DNA of 64,000 bases from Bacilliculturomica massiliensis (GTDB lineage Bacteria; Bacillota; Clostridia; Peptostreptococcales; Anaerovoracaceae). Under the pieces are notes generated by a model that did no database searches, was not told where the DNA came from, and saw nothing but the letters and a program-made list of their open reading frames with translations. Made by a program: the position numbers and the translations under genes. Within the stretch, counting starts at the first letter, position 1, and every line of letters starts with the position of its first letter. This document shows positions 35,255 through 43,946 of this stretch, in pieces. Location: the NCBI RefSeq assembly GCF_900605495.1, contig NZ_LR027602.1:731797-795796 (forward strand). The letters run 5' to 3'.

Positions 35255-35717
35255 AACCGATGACGATCCCGGTGACCATTCCGGTAAAAAGAAGAACCGG
35301 CATGTAATAAAAGAGCCGCAGGTCGGAGACGACAAGAGCCGCGGCCAGGAGCTGGCCCGTATTGTGCGCCACGCCGCCGGCCATGCTGACGCCGGTGATG
35401 CTGAACAGGCCTGTCCGTTTCAGGAGGCACATGACCAGAAAACTCAGCAGGCCGCCTGCCAGACTGTACAGGATAGCGAAGACATTGCCGAATAAAAGAC
35501 CGGAAAGAAAGATGCGAAGAAGGTTGATGGTCAGGGCGCTTGCCGTGCCCAGCGTGTAGAGCGCCACGATCACCACTGCGTTGGCCAGCCCCAGTTTCAT
35601 GCCGGGTACGGGCATAGGCAGCGGTACCAGAAATTCAATATAAGAAAAAATCAGCGCCAGCGCCGTCAATGCGGCGCTGATCGCTATTTTTGAAGTTTTC
35701 CTGTCTGCGTTAAGCAT
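35217..35717 (-). CDS. Gx transporter family membrane protein
   Basis: 166 residues with about five membrane helices (ISAALTALALIFSYIEFLVP; PGMKLGLANAVVIVALYTLG). The PxPGxKLGLAN pattern marks the group annotated as heptaprenyl diphosphate synthase component I or Gx transporter. In Clostridia this gene is regularly next to a NusG-II protein and apbE, and linked to Rnf. Its substrate is unproven; flavin supply or a quinone-related role has been suggested for the set. ATG at 35717 follows AAAAGGAG; an open frame continues 168 bases upstream with low-complexity repeats (CTGCTGGCCGAAG) but no ribosome site. Confidence 0.85.
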   Translation of the reverse strand: MLNADRKTSKIAISAALTALALIFSYIEFLVPLPMPVPGMKLGLANAVVIVALYTLGTASALTINLLRIFLSGLLFGNVFAILYSLAGGLLSFLVMCLLKRTGLFSITGVSMAGGVAHNTGQLLAAALVVSDLRLFYYMPVLLFTGMVTGIVIGFTAYLICRRIPR

Positions 35718-35881
35718 GAGAACTCCTTTTCGGGGAATTGTATTGTTGAGAACGGGATCGGGCGCAGCGCCACCCTGCCGCCGGAAGTCAGGGGCGCGGC
35801 TCTGCTGGCCGAAGTAAGAGACGCTGCCCTGCTGGCCGAAGCCAGGGACGCGGCTGAAACCGCCCAAGCATTTCCGGCCGG

Positions 35882-36253
35882 TCAATAAGAGACATCGTCC
35901 ATGCTGTCCGTCTGACTTCCTCTGATGCTGACCACCACGCGGTTGGGAAGGCAGACAATAGTCTGATTGCTGCGGCGGATGGCGCCCTGATGCACGCAGA
36001 CCTGATTGGAGCAGTTTGCTTCAGCCATGAAAACCGCGCCGTCCCGTATTTCTACAATATTATATGCGTCGTCGCCGCGGGCCCGAACGGTGATGCGCTG
36101 ATCTTTACTGAGATCGTAAGTGCCGTATTCCTTCCCGTCCGCCGATATGACGACCAGATCGCCGCCAGTCCCGGACAGACGGAGAAAAAAGAGACTGGAA
36201 AGGCACAGTAAAATGAGGAAAATCCCCAGAATGATATCTGCTTTTTTTATCAC
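35882..36253 (-). CDS. NusG domain II-containing protein
   Basis: 123 residues starting at GTG (36253), chosen because AAGGTGA precedes it. One N-terminal membrane helix (ADIILGIFLILLCLSSLFFL) is followed by an extracytoplasmic NusG-II-like domain with the typical ANCSNQVCVHQGAI and IVCLPNRVVV segments, including three cysteines. The family goes with the Gx transporter and ApbE genes. Its task is not established; a role in the flavinylated Rnf-type electron chain is inferred from this linkage. Confidence 0.88.
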   Translation of the reverse strand: MIKKADIILGIFLILLCLSSLFFLRLSGTGGDLVVISADGKEYGTYDLSKDQRITVRARGDDAYNIVEIRDGAVFMAEANCSNQVCVHQGAIRRSNQTIVCLPNRVVVSIRGSQTDSMDDVSY

Positions 36254-36518
36254 ATGATTCACCTTGGACCCACTTCGTGGTATACTGATTGAGTATCTTT
36301 TTGAGTATCTTTCGCCTGCGGCCCATCCGCCGGAATTTCCGGCAGGGACACATTGAGCGGGTGCGGCCTGGGCTCGCATCAGCCGGACAAGTCCCGCAAA
36401 GGAGGAACCGTCCCATGAAGCAGGAGCGATCCCATAGGGCGGGAACGCTGCTCAAACGCCGGGGCCGGTGGGAAGACCCATAGAAAGATACGAATGGCCA
36501 ATAAACACGGAGGTATCC

Positions 36519-37559
36519 ATGAAAAAAATAATAGAGCGGGTTATAATAGCCGCGTTGGCTGTAATCTGTATTGTATCACAAACAGCCTGCTCCGGTAAAG
36601 AACCGGTTTCCGACACGGATTTTCTGATGAACACCACCTGCAAGATCACGCTTTACGGCGATGCACGCAGCGAAAAAGATCAGCTGGCGCTGATCCGCGA
36701 GACCTTCGCCCTGTGCAGGCAGTATGAGGACCAGATGAGCAGGACCGTAGAAGGCGGGGATATCAGCAGGATCAACAGCGCCGCCGGCCAGCCGGTGTCA
36801 GTGGAGGATTCCACGGCGGAAGTCATAGAAGCCGGGCTGAAATATGCGGAACTGTCTGGGGGACTTTTCGATATCACGGTGGGAGAACTGGCGGAGATGT
36901 GGAACTTCAGCGGGGACGATCCGCATGTTCCCGACGCCGCCGCCATCGCTGAGGCGGTGAAACACGTGGGTTATCAGAAGGTGCACGTGTCCCGGGACGG
37001 TGCGGGGGAGAAGCCAGCCGTACGGCTGGACGATCCCGAAACGAAACTGGATCTGGGAGGCATCGCCAAAGGCTATATCGCAGACCGGGCGGCCGAATTC
37101 CTGCGGGAAAAGGGCGTGACCGGCGCGATCCTGAACTTTGGAGGCAATATACTCTGCATCGGGGAAAAAGATACGGACACGCCCTTTGTCATCGGTGTGG
37201 AAAAGCCCTTTTCATCTCAGGAAGGGCAGGAAAAAGAAATATTGGGAACAGTGGCCGTGTCCGACATGTCTGTGGTCACGTCAGGCACATATGAGCGAAA
37301 ATTTTACGAAGACGGCGTACTGTATTACCATATACTCGACCCTCAGACAGGCTATCCCAGGGAGACCGATCTGGATGGAGTGAGCATCATGGGACCGGAT
37401 TCCGCGGACTGCGACGGCCTGGCCACCACATGTCTCATGCTGGGACTGGACAAAGGAAAGGCGCTCATCGAGTCGCTGCCTGATTTCGAGGCGCTCTTTG
37501 CTGTAAAGGACGGCAGTGTGGTGACCACGGAGGGATTCACGCTGAAGGAGACCAAATAG
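36519..37559 (+). CDS. apbE: FAD:protein FMN transferase
   Basis: 346 residues, a lipoprotein (lipobox SQTAC with cysteine near residue 23). Conserved ApbE motifs: LDLGGIAKGYIAD, LNFGGNIL, ILDPQTGYPR and DGLATTCLMLG, with metal-binding acidic residues. It moves FMN from FAD to threonine or serine residues of target proteins outside the membrane. Targets encoded in this window include RnfG (SGATYTS motif) and probably RnfD. ATG at 36519 follows GGAGGT. It is divergent from the NusG-II gene. Confidence 0.95.
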   Translation: MKKIIERVIIAALAVICIVSQTACSGKEPVSDTDFLMNTTCKITLYGDARSEKDQLALIRETFALCRQYEDQMSRTVEGGDISRINSAAGQPVSVEDSTAEVIEAGLKYAELSGGLFDITVGELAEMWNFSGDDPHVPDAAAIAEAVKHVGYQKVHVSRDGAGEKPAVRLDDPETKLDLGGIAKGYIADRAAEFLREKGVTGAILNFGGNILCIGEKDTDTPFVIGVEKPFSSQEGQEKEILGTVAVSDMSVVTSGTYERKFYEDGVLYYHILDPQTGYPRETDLDGVSIMGPDSADCDGLATTCLMLGLDKGKALIESLPDFEALFAVKDGSVVTTEGFTLKETK

Positions 37560-38125
37560 TCCGGACTGTATGGCCATCCTTATGGCCATCCTTGTTTCAG
37601 AACCGTTGGTCACTTAAGCACTAAATGCGCAGTGCGGCCAAAATCCTCATCCTGAGGATGGAAATTCCGATTCTGTATGGCGGATCGGAAGAGTTTGTGC
37701 TATACTCAAATTTGCGGGCGACTGGGAAAATCAAAAGGATTTCTTTGGATACCTGCGAAACTGGACGTAAAAATCCCGGACCGCGCTGGGGATGACGGCG
37801 GACATGACCGCTGCCTGGCGTCGGCGGCGGTGGAGCCTGCTGTCAGGCAGCCGAAGGTGGTCAAACCTGATGTCGTGCAGCCGGCGGCTGTGGGAACTGT
37901 TGTCAGGCAGCCGCGGCGGTTGAACCTGCTGTCAAAATAAGGCCGGCCAGCCGAAAACGGTGGAAACTGTGGCGCTGACGGCAGTCGGAACTGTGACCGG
38001 GAACGGAAGGCGGCGGCCGGGGCTGTGACCGGGCAGCCGGCAGTGGTCCAGCAGGCCCTCTGCGGAATGGGAAATGAAAAATAAATGCGGCGGCTAGTTC
38101 GCCGCCTGAAATGGAGGAAAAAGAA
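37560..38125. other. Intergenic region with 30-bp degenerate repeats
   Basis: No credible gene. A 12-bp duplication TATGGCCATCCT occurs at about 37568-37592. Three and a half imperfect 30-bp units (core CTGTCAGGCAGCCG) run from 37836 to about 37940. A hairpin GGCGGC/GCCGCC (38089-38106) lies 6 bases before the ribosome site of the next gene and might affect its translation. No clear terminator for apbE was found. Confidence 0.6.
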
Positions 38126-38950
38126 ATGGCAGATTGTAATCACGACTGTGGAAGCTGCGGCGAGAGCTGCGCGGAACGGGACCCCAAGAGCTTTCAGGAA
38201 AAGCCCCATGAGATGAGCAGTATCGGTAAGGTCATCGGAGTGGTCAGCGGTAAGGGCGGCGTGGGAAAATCTCTCGTCACCGGAATGATGGCTGTTCTCA
38301 TGAACCGCCAGGGAAAGCGCACGGCGATTCTGGACGCGGATGTGACCGGGCCCTCTATCCCCAAAATGTTTGGCATCAATAAAGAACGTGCCATGGCAAA
38401 CGAACTGGGCGTTATCCCAGTAAAGAGCAGGAACGGAATCGAGATCATGTCCACCAACCTGATCCTGGACACTGAGGAAACGCCGGTAGTGTGGAGAGGT
38501 CCTGTTATTGCGGGAACGGTAAAACAGTTTTGGAAGGACGTGATCTGGCAGGACATCGATTATATGTTCGTGGATATGCCGCCGGGCACCGGCGATGTGC
38601 CGCTCACGGTATTTCAGTCTCTGCCTGTGGACGGCATCATCGTAGTAGCCTCTCCTCAGGAACTGGTCTCCATGATCGTGGCCAAGGCTGTAAACATGGC
38701 CAAGATGATGAATATTCCCATCGTGGGCGTAGTGGAGAACATGAGTTATGTAAAATGTCCGGACTGCGGCAAAGAGATCAATATCTTCGGCGAAAGCCAC
38801 GTACAGCAGGCTGCAGAGCAGTACGGCCTGAAGGTCCTTGGGCGGCTGCCCATTGATCCGGCGTTAGCCGCCGCCTGCGATGCAGGGGAGATCGAAGGCT
38901 TCCAGGGCGATTATCTGGTCGAAGCGGAAAAAGCGATCTCGGCGCTGTAG
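38126..38950 (+). CDS. Mrp/NBP35-family iron-sulfur carrier ATPase
   Basis: 274 residues. N-terminal cysteines (CNHDCGSCGESC) are followed by deviant Walker A GKGGVGKS and by DADVTGPSIPKMFG. VDMPPGTGDVPLT and the C-terminal CPDCGK pair, which holds the bridging cluster in this family, complete the pattern. It assembles or delivers [4Fe-4S] clusters to target proteins, of which this window has many (Rnf, IlvD, ferredoxin proteins). ATG at 38126 follows GGAGGA by 7 bases. Confidence 0.94.
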   Translation: MADCNHDCGSCGESCAERDPKSFQEKPHEMSSIGKVIGVVSGKGGVGKSLVTGMMAVLMNRQGKRTAILDADVTGPSIPKMFGINKERAMANELGVIPVKSRNGIEIMSTNLILDTEETPVVWRGPVIAGTVKQFWKDVIWQDIDYMFVDMPPGTGDVPLTVFQSLPVDGIIVVASPQELVSMIVAKAVNMAKMMNIPIVGVVENMSYVKCPDCGKEINIFGESHVQQAAEQYGLKVLGRLPIDPALAAACDAGEIEGFQGDYLVEAEKAISAL

Positions 38951-39023
38951 GACAGCCGGGGCGTAGGTAGGAAAAGCTCGCAGGTACGCGACTGCACGCG
39001 TGTAAAAAATATAAGAAAATATA

Positions 39024-39064
39024 AAAATGCCGGGGACTTCCATAGCGAGGCCCCGGCATTTTTT
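39024..39064. terminator. Bidirectional terminator
   Basis: AAAATGCCGGGG / CCCCGGCATTTT stem with U-tracts on both strands, between the convergent Mrp and TSUP genes. Confidence 0.92.
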
Positions 39065-39159
39065 AGCGTATTAAGCGTATGACGATACGGATATACGCAG
39101 TTATGTCCGCTGGTATTTCACATGTTTCAAAAGTCTGCTGCTGTGTGCTTTTCGGGGGA

Positions 39160-39948
39160 TCATCCCATGAAGGAAAGATACAGATCGTAGGCCAGCTTTC
39201 CCAGAAGGAGCGCGATCACTGCCGTCATCATGGGGCGGATAAACCGGGCACCTTTTTTGATGGCCAGCCCTGAACCGATGTAGCCCCCTGCGATCCCACA
39301 GAGAGCCGCGGGGAGGGCGGCTGCGAACAGTACGTTGCCTGACAGGAGAAAGGTAATGGCAGACGCACAGTTGGAGGCTAGATTCAGCACTTTCGCGTTG
39401 CCGGAAGCCGTTTTCAGATCGTATTTCATAAGGGTACAGTAAGCGATGATGGCGAAAGTTCCCGTGCCCGGTCCCAACAGCCCGTCGTATCCGCCGATGA
39501 GAAAACCGATCAGGACCGAAAGAAGAAAGGCTCTGCGGCCGCTCAGGCTGTCCGCATTATTGGTTTCGCCGTAATCGTGTTTTGTCAGCAGAAAGACAGC
39601 GACGAAGGGGAGAACGGCGATAAATACCAGCTTCAGAGTGCGGTCGGGGATCAGCAGAGCCAGCCGGGTCCCCAGCCCCGATCCGATGAAAGAGGCGGTG
39701 GCTGAGATCAGCGCTGTGCGCACCGACAGCGCGCCGTTGGCGAAAAAGCGGACGGCGGCGAAGGTCGTGCCGGCGGCCGCCGACACTTTGTTGCAGCCCA
39801 TAGCCATGTGGGTGGGCATGCCCACGAACAGATAGGCGGGGATGGAGATCAGCCCGCCCCCTCCGGCTACAGAATCCACGAAACCGGAGAAGAAGATCAT
39901 GACGCAGATAAAAACGATCTGCGGAAGAGTGATTGTGAATGAGTCCAT
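39160..39948 (-). CDS. TauE/SafE (TSUP) family membrane permease
   Basis: 262 residues with about eight membrane helices in two related halves: GFVDSVAGGGGLISIPAYL and IGGYDGLLGPGTGTFAIIAY carry the glycine-rich family signature. Members export or import sulfur-containing organic anions such as sulfite or sulfoacetate; the substrate here is unknown. It stands alone. Confidence 0.9.
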   Translation of the reverse strand: MDSFTITLPQIVFICVMIFFSGFVDSVAGGGGLISIPAYLFVGMPTHMAMGCNKVSAAAGTTFAAVRFFANGALSVRTALISATASFIGSGLGTRLALLIPDRTLKLVFIAVLPFVAVFLLTKHDYGETNNADSLSGRRAFLLSVLIGFLIGGYDGLLGPGTGTFAIIAYCTLMKYDLKTASGNAKVLNLASNCASAITFLLSGNVLFAAALPAALCGIAGGYIGSGLAIKKGARFIRPMMTAVIALLLGKLAYDLYLSFMG

Positions 39949-40092
39949 AAATTTTGCCGCGTTCCTTTTCTTTGCAGTTGTAATCAGTTATAAGGTATAT
40001 GTTCTGTACCGGCGGTTTCGATGCTTAGACCGCGGGTCGGCCATTGCCGGTGGATGGGCTGTCTTGTCCTTGTCCCTGTTCGGGGGGCTGTG

Positions 40093-40326
40093 CTGCCGGC
40101 AGGGTCGATGCTCTGATCGGTGCCGCGCTGCCGGCGGGGGCGTTGTTCTGTTCAGGGGCTGTGCTGCCGGCGGGGGCGATGTTCTGTTCGGGGGCTGTGC
40201 TGCCGGCAGGGTCGATACGCTGTTCGGGGGCTGCGCTGCCGGCGGGGGCGATGTTCTGTTCGGGGGCTGTGCTGCCGGCGGGGTCGATACGCTGTTCGGG
40301 CGTTGTGCTGCCGGCGGGGTCGATGC
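40093..40326 (+). repeat. 36-bp minisatellite
   Basis: Six full units and one partial (unit starts 40093, 40128, 40164, 40200, 40236, 40272, 40308; the first is 35 bp). Core CTGCCGGCGGGGGCGATG. Units alternate between two variants (GGGCGATGTTCTG and GGTCGATACGCTG). All frames are open because the unit is a multiple of three, but no start with a ribosome site is evident, so it is treated as non-coding. Confidence 0.92.
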
Positions 40327-40751
40327 CTATCCAAGTATATCAAATTCGTTAAAATTCGACAAGTGCTGTGGGAGGAGCGGGAAGCAGATGCTCTATCTTT
40401 GGGAGGACTTTTCAGAATAGGTGAGAATCAAAAAAAATTTGTGTTTTCACATAAAACAGGCCTGTTTTCAGCTCTACATTGTATGGATTTACCATAAAAT
40501 AGGTAATTTCTTAATAAAAAAATGAAAATCACCTATTTTCAGCTGGAATTTAGGTGATATCCTGATTTTTTATCATTTTTCACCCACAAGCCGCCGCTCC
40601 GCTCAGCCCAACGGCAACGCTCCGGTACGGCCCAACGGCAACGCTTCCGTGAGATGTTATTTCATATTCGGCTCGGCGGCCCATACGGCACGTAACCGCA
40701 GCCTTTGTGAGTTTGCGCGCAGCCCGGGCTTTTCCGCCGGATTCTTTTGGC
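40327..40751. other. Non-coding island holding element copy 2
   Basis: Between the minisatellite and the promoter of the SLH gene. It contains element copy 2 (40418-40586) and, after it, a 24-bp direct repeat CCCAACGGCAACGCTCCGGT (about 40607 and 40631). No gene is seen. Confidence 0.6.
40418..40586 (+). repeat. 169-bp three-module palindromic element, copy 2
   Basis: Heptamers: TAGGTGA 40418-40424, TCACATA 40447-40453, TAGGTAA 40500-40506, TCACCTA 40529-40535, TAGGTGA 40551-40557, TCACCCA 40580-40586. Interiors are 22 bp in every module; gaps are 46 and 15 bp, as in copy 1. Module 2 has an extended stem AAAATAGGT/ACCTATTTT. GGCCTGTTTT in the 46-bp gap is shared with copy 1. Confidence 0.85.
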
Positions 40752-40780
40752 TTGTAATCTCTCCGCGGCCGTAATACAAT
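40752..40780 (+). promoter_or_regulatory. Promoter of the first SLH gene
   Basis: TTGTAA, 17-bp spacer, TACAAT; leader of about 75 bases. Confidence 0.6.
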
Positions 40781-40861
40781 TATAACGAACGGCGGTATGA
40801 GTGACAGGTGTGTGGACCTGAGCAAAAGCGGCGCCGTGTGCAGGAAGCATGTGTGGGGGTC

Positions 40862-42973
40862 ATGAATAGTAAAATGATTCGGGCGGACAGGAAACGATCC
40901 AATGGTGTCGAAAACAGACGCAGAGTTTTGATTTTGGCGTGCTTTATAATAGGCGTGCTTTTTTTTGCACCGGCGGCGCTGGCGGACGGAAGTGAGACGA
41001 ACGACATGTCTTCTACGGCGGGTGCCATGGAGGTGCCGAAGAGCCGATACATATCACATATAATCGGCGGCATTGAATATGCAGTGGATTACGACAATGT
41101 GATCTGCCTGTGGGTAGTCGAAGGCGAACCTCTGGACCCGCAGATTCTTCCCATGTGGGTCAGCACATCGGTGGGCTGGATCAACGGCGACACAGGCGTG
41201 GATTTTGTGGATTGGCTGGTAAAGTGGGACGAGCAGGAACTGGAAGCATTGGAAGCAGACCCGCTGACAGGAGGTGCGGTGCTCACCTTGAAGGGAAGGT
41301 GGGACCAACCGTGGGATGAGTTTTTGCCAAATGGGACCACCACGGCGGCGGTGACGGCCACGACTCGGGAACAATACGGGAAGACCAGAGAACCGGTCTG
41401 CAAAATCATCGTCTGTGCCAAGACGGGGCTGGAACTGCCGCAGCTTATTCAGTTTTACAGTAAAAAGCAGCCTGAGGGCGTGCGCGTGGAGACCGGAAAC
41501 TCGGAGCTTATCAGCGTCAGCGCAGAACAGGTCTATCCGGTAGATAATACGAAGCACATCATATATGCCCGGCGGGTGGAGAGCGCCGATGCGGGAAACG
41601 GTGACGATCCCTCCGGCGGATCCACGGAAAGCAGTTCCACGGCTGGCGGCCCTGCAACAAGCGACTCTGCGGTGAGCGGCCCTGCAGTGAGTGGCTCTGC
41701 GGTGAGCGGTCCCGCTGCCGGCGTCCAGGGAGAGGGCAGCGAGACAGGAACCGGCGAGTGGAGCGAGATCGGACAGACCTGGTACGGAAATGGACTCTTC
41801 GGAAGTCTGGCTACAGTGGTCGACGCAGGTCTAAATGATGGGGTGTTCCTTCTGATCAAGCAGTTCAGGGACACGGGCTGGTTTGAGGACGACAGGGTGT
41901 ACGAAGTGCAGGTGGAGACGTCTGTCTATACAGACAGCGGAGGCTGGGAAGCCTACCTGTCCAATATAATGACGGTGGATATGAGTACAGATATTGAGGA
42001 AGAGGATGATCCCGGCGACGGGAACACGCCGCCCTCCGACGGCAGCAATAGCGGAAAACGAGGCGGCGGAAACCGCGGCGATCAGGAAGCCGGCCAGGCC
42101 AAGAGACTGTCGGCGGATCAGCTGTCCGCGCTGGCGAAGGTGAATCCATCCGGTACGACCCTTGTGCAGAGCGGCATAAAGGTCACACTGCCCCCATCGC
42201 TGGTAAAGAACTGGGCGGAAGGGGAGGCAGAGATCGTAGTCCGCTGCGAGAGAAAGGGCGAAGATTCCATTCTGTTCGAGATCGAGAAAAACGGAAAGGC
42301 ATTGGACGAGATCGGCGCTCCGGTCTGCCTGCGGATCCCGCTGAAACAGGAAATCGCCCTGCTGAAAGGAATATCGCAAAAGACCGCGGCCGTTCAATTG
42401 GCGGCGCGGCGGGATGGAGTACTGATCAGCGCCTCTTATTACGATGCGGCTGCGGAAGAATTGGTGGTAAAGACAAGTCGAACCGGTTCTTATGAAGTTG
42501 TTCGCGGCAGGGAAAAGAAATTTGCCGATACGAAAGGGCACTGGATCGGGGATATCTCCGATTTTGCTTCGGCCAGAGGATTGGTGAACGGCTATCCTGA
42601 CGGAACGCTGCGGGCGGATCGGCCTGTGACCGAGGCCGAGCTGCGGATACTGCTTCGTAATGCGATGGGAGATTCGGGAAATGCGCCGTCGCCGTCGCAC
42701 AACCCGTGGTCAGGCGATTTGGCCGAAAGGGAGCTGGATCGGCTGGCGGCGTCGAGAGTGATCACAGAGGTATGCGGCGGTGTACTTACAGAAAAAAACA
42801 CGGCGTCCGGATTCAGCGACACGGCGGAGCTGTCCCCTGAAGACAGGGAATGCATTCAGACTGTGCAGAGGGCAGGAATCATGAACGGCAGGGGCGGCGG
42901 CAAATTTGTGCCACACGGGACAATGACAAGGGCGGAGGCGCTGGCCGCCGCCGTAAATGTACTGAAGAATTGA
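40862..42973 (+). CDS. Secreted SLH-domain surface protein
   Basis: 703 residues. A signal peptide (RRVLILACFIIGVLFFAPAA, ending ALA) precedes a region of unknown fold. A linker with repeats of SGPAVSGSAV follows at about residues 255-290, then a Gly/Asn-rich spacer (GGGNRGDQ). The last 150 residues hold SLH repeats (FADTKGHWIGDISDFASARG, NGYPDGTLRADRPVTEAEL; FVPHGTMTRAEALAAAV), which bind secondary wall polymers. ATG at 40862 has a weak GGGGG site. Two-component genes follow directly. Confidence 0.85.
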   Translation: MNSKMIRADRKRSNGVENRRRVLILACFIIGVLFFAPAALADGSETNDMSSTAGAMEVPKSRYISHIIGGIEYAVDYDNVICLWVVEGEPLDPQILPMWVSTSVGWINGDTGVDFVDWLVKWDEQELEALEADPLTGGAVLTLKGRWDQPWDEFLPNGTTTAAVTATTREQYGKTREPVCKIIVCAKTGLELPQLIQFYSKKQPEGVRVETGNSELISVSAEQVYPVDNTKHIIYARRVESADAGNGDDPSGGSTESSSTAGGPATSDSAVSGPAVSGSAVSGPAAGVQGEGSETGTGEWSEIGQTWYGNGLFGSLATVVDAGLNDGVFLLIKQFRDTGWFEDDRVYEVQVETSVYTDSGGWEAYLSNIMTVDMSTDIEEEDDPGDGNTPPSDGSNSGKRGGGNRGDQEAGQAKRLSADQLSALAKVNPSGTTLVQSGIKVTLPPSLVKNWAEGEAEIVVRCERKGEDSILFEIEKNGKALDEIGAPVCLRIPLKQEIALLKGISQKTAAVQLAARRDGVLISASYYDAAAEELVVKTSRTGSYEVVRGREKKFADTKGHWIGDISDFASARGLVNGYPDGTLRADRPVTEAELRILLRNAMGDSGNAPSPSHNPWSGDLAERELDRLAASRVITEVCGGVLTEKNTASGFSDTAELSPEDRECIQTVQRAGIMNGRGGGKFVPHGTMTRAEALAAAVNVLKN

Positions 42974-43012
42974 CGGGATAGAAGGAATACATACAGCAAG
43001 GGTGAGGATTGC

Positions 43013-43771
43013 ATGGATATTTTGATCATTGATGACGATGCGGCGCTGGCCAGAGGGATCGCGTTATATCTGAAAAGCAACGGACCGTCCTACAGGGTGC
43101 GCATCGCTGTCGACGGGGAGGAAGCGGCGAGAGAGCTGGCTCAGGCTCTGCCTGATCTGATCGTGCTCGACGTCATGCTGCCGGATATCAGCGGATTTGA
43201 ACTATGCCGGCACATAAAGGAAGAAAAAGATATTCCGATCATATATCTGTCCAGTCTGGGTGAGACCGAGGACAGGATCACCGGACTGCTGGCCGGCGGC
43301 GATGATTATATGACCAAGCCTTTCAGTCTGACGGAACTGAGACTGCGCATCGAGGCGCGTCTTCGGGAATCGGGGAAACGGGTGCGGACCGGTGGGGCGG
43401 AAAGCGCAGATCGGAGCGGGAATGCCGGTTCTGAAGGGGGCATGGACAAGGAAAGCCCTGGCGAGACGCAGGAAAACGGGTACCTGCGGTACGGAGAAGT
43501 CGCCCTGCGCAAGCAGGTGCTGACGGGGGGCAGACGAGACGTGCCGCTGACGGAGACGGAATACAGGATCCTGCTTTTGCTGGCCCGCAATCCGGGCTGT
43601 GTGGTCTCAGCGGAGGAAATCTACAGAGTGGTCTGGGGACAGTCAGATGGCGGCGACCTTCGAACGGTGCAGTCCCATATGGCGAATCTGAGACGCAAAC
43701 TGGAGGAAGCCTACGAGACAAAAGAGCACATACGGACCAGATGGGGAGAAGGCTATCTCTTTCAGGAATGA
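43013..43771 (+). CDS. OmpR-type response regulator
   Basis: 252 residues. Receiver domain with DDD at 7-9, phospho-acceptor D53 (IVLDVMLPDISG) and lysine in MTKPF. A linker with Gly/Ser/Glu (about 125-160) joins it to a winged-helix domain (PLTETEYRILLLLARNPG; VQSHMANLRRKL; TRWGEGYLF). Starts 39 bases after the SLH gene. Partner of the kinase at 43947. Confidence 0.94.
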   Translation: MDILIIDDDAALARGIALYLKSNGPSYRVRIAVDGEEAARELAQALPDLIVLDVMLPDISGFELCRHIKEEKDIPIIYLSSLGETEDRITGLLAGGDDYMTKPFSLTELRLRIEARLRESGKRVRTGGAESADRSGNAGSEGGMDKESPGETQENGYLRYGEVALRKQVLTGGRRDVPLTETEYRILLLLARNPGCVVSAEEIYRVVWGQSDGGDLRTVQSHMANLRRKLEEAYETKEHIRTRWGEGYLFQE

Positions 43772-43946
43772 ACCTTAAGCGAGACGGCCGCGGGAGAGAC
43801 CGCCTGTAAGGCCGACGGTAAGACTGCAGAAAAGATCCTTTGAGAGCACACCGGCAAGGTTATCGTCTGAGAGAACGTTGGAGTCCACATCTGAAAGATC
43901 GGGAGAACCGGTCCGGTCCGTGGAGAAGAGAGGGAGGCTGTAGCGC

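Noticed and set aside
37677-37940. 87-codon forward frame with 10-residue repeats
   Set aside because: No ribosome site, and the repeats follow directly from 30-bp DNA repeats; treated as non-coding.
40093-40326. Possible CRISPR array
   Set aside because: Units are contiguous with no unique spacers and no cas genes in the window; it is a minisatellite.
41831-42700. 289-codon reverse frame opposite the first SLH gene
   Set aside because: Antisense shadow; the forward frame has signal peptide and SLH motifs.
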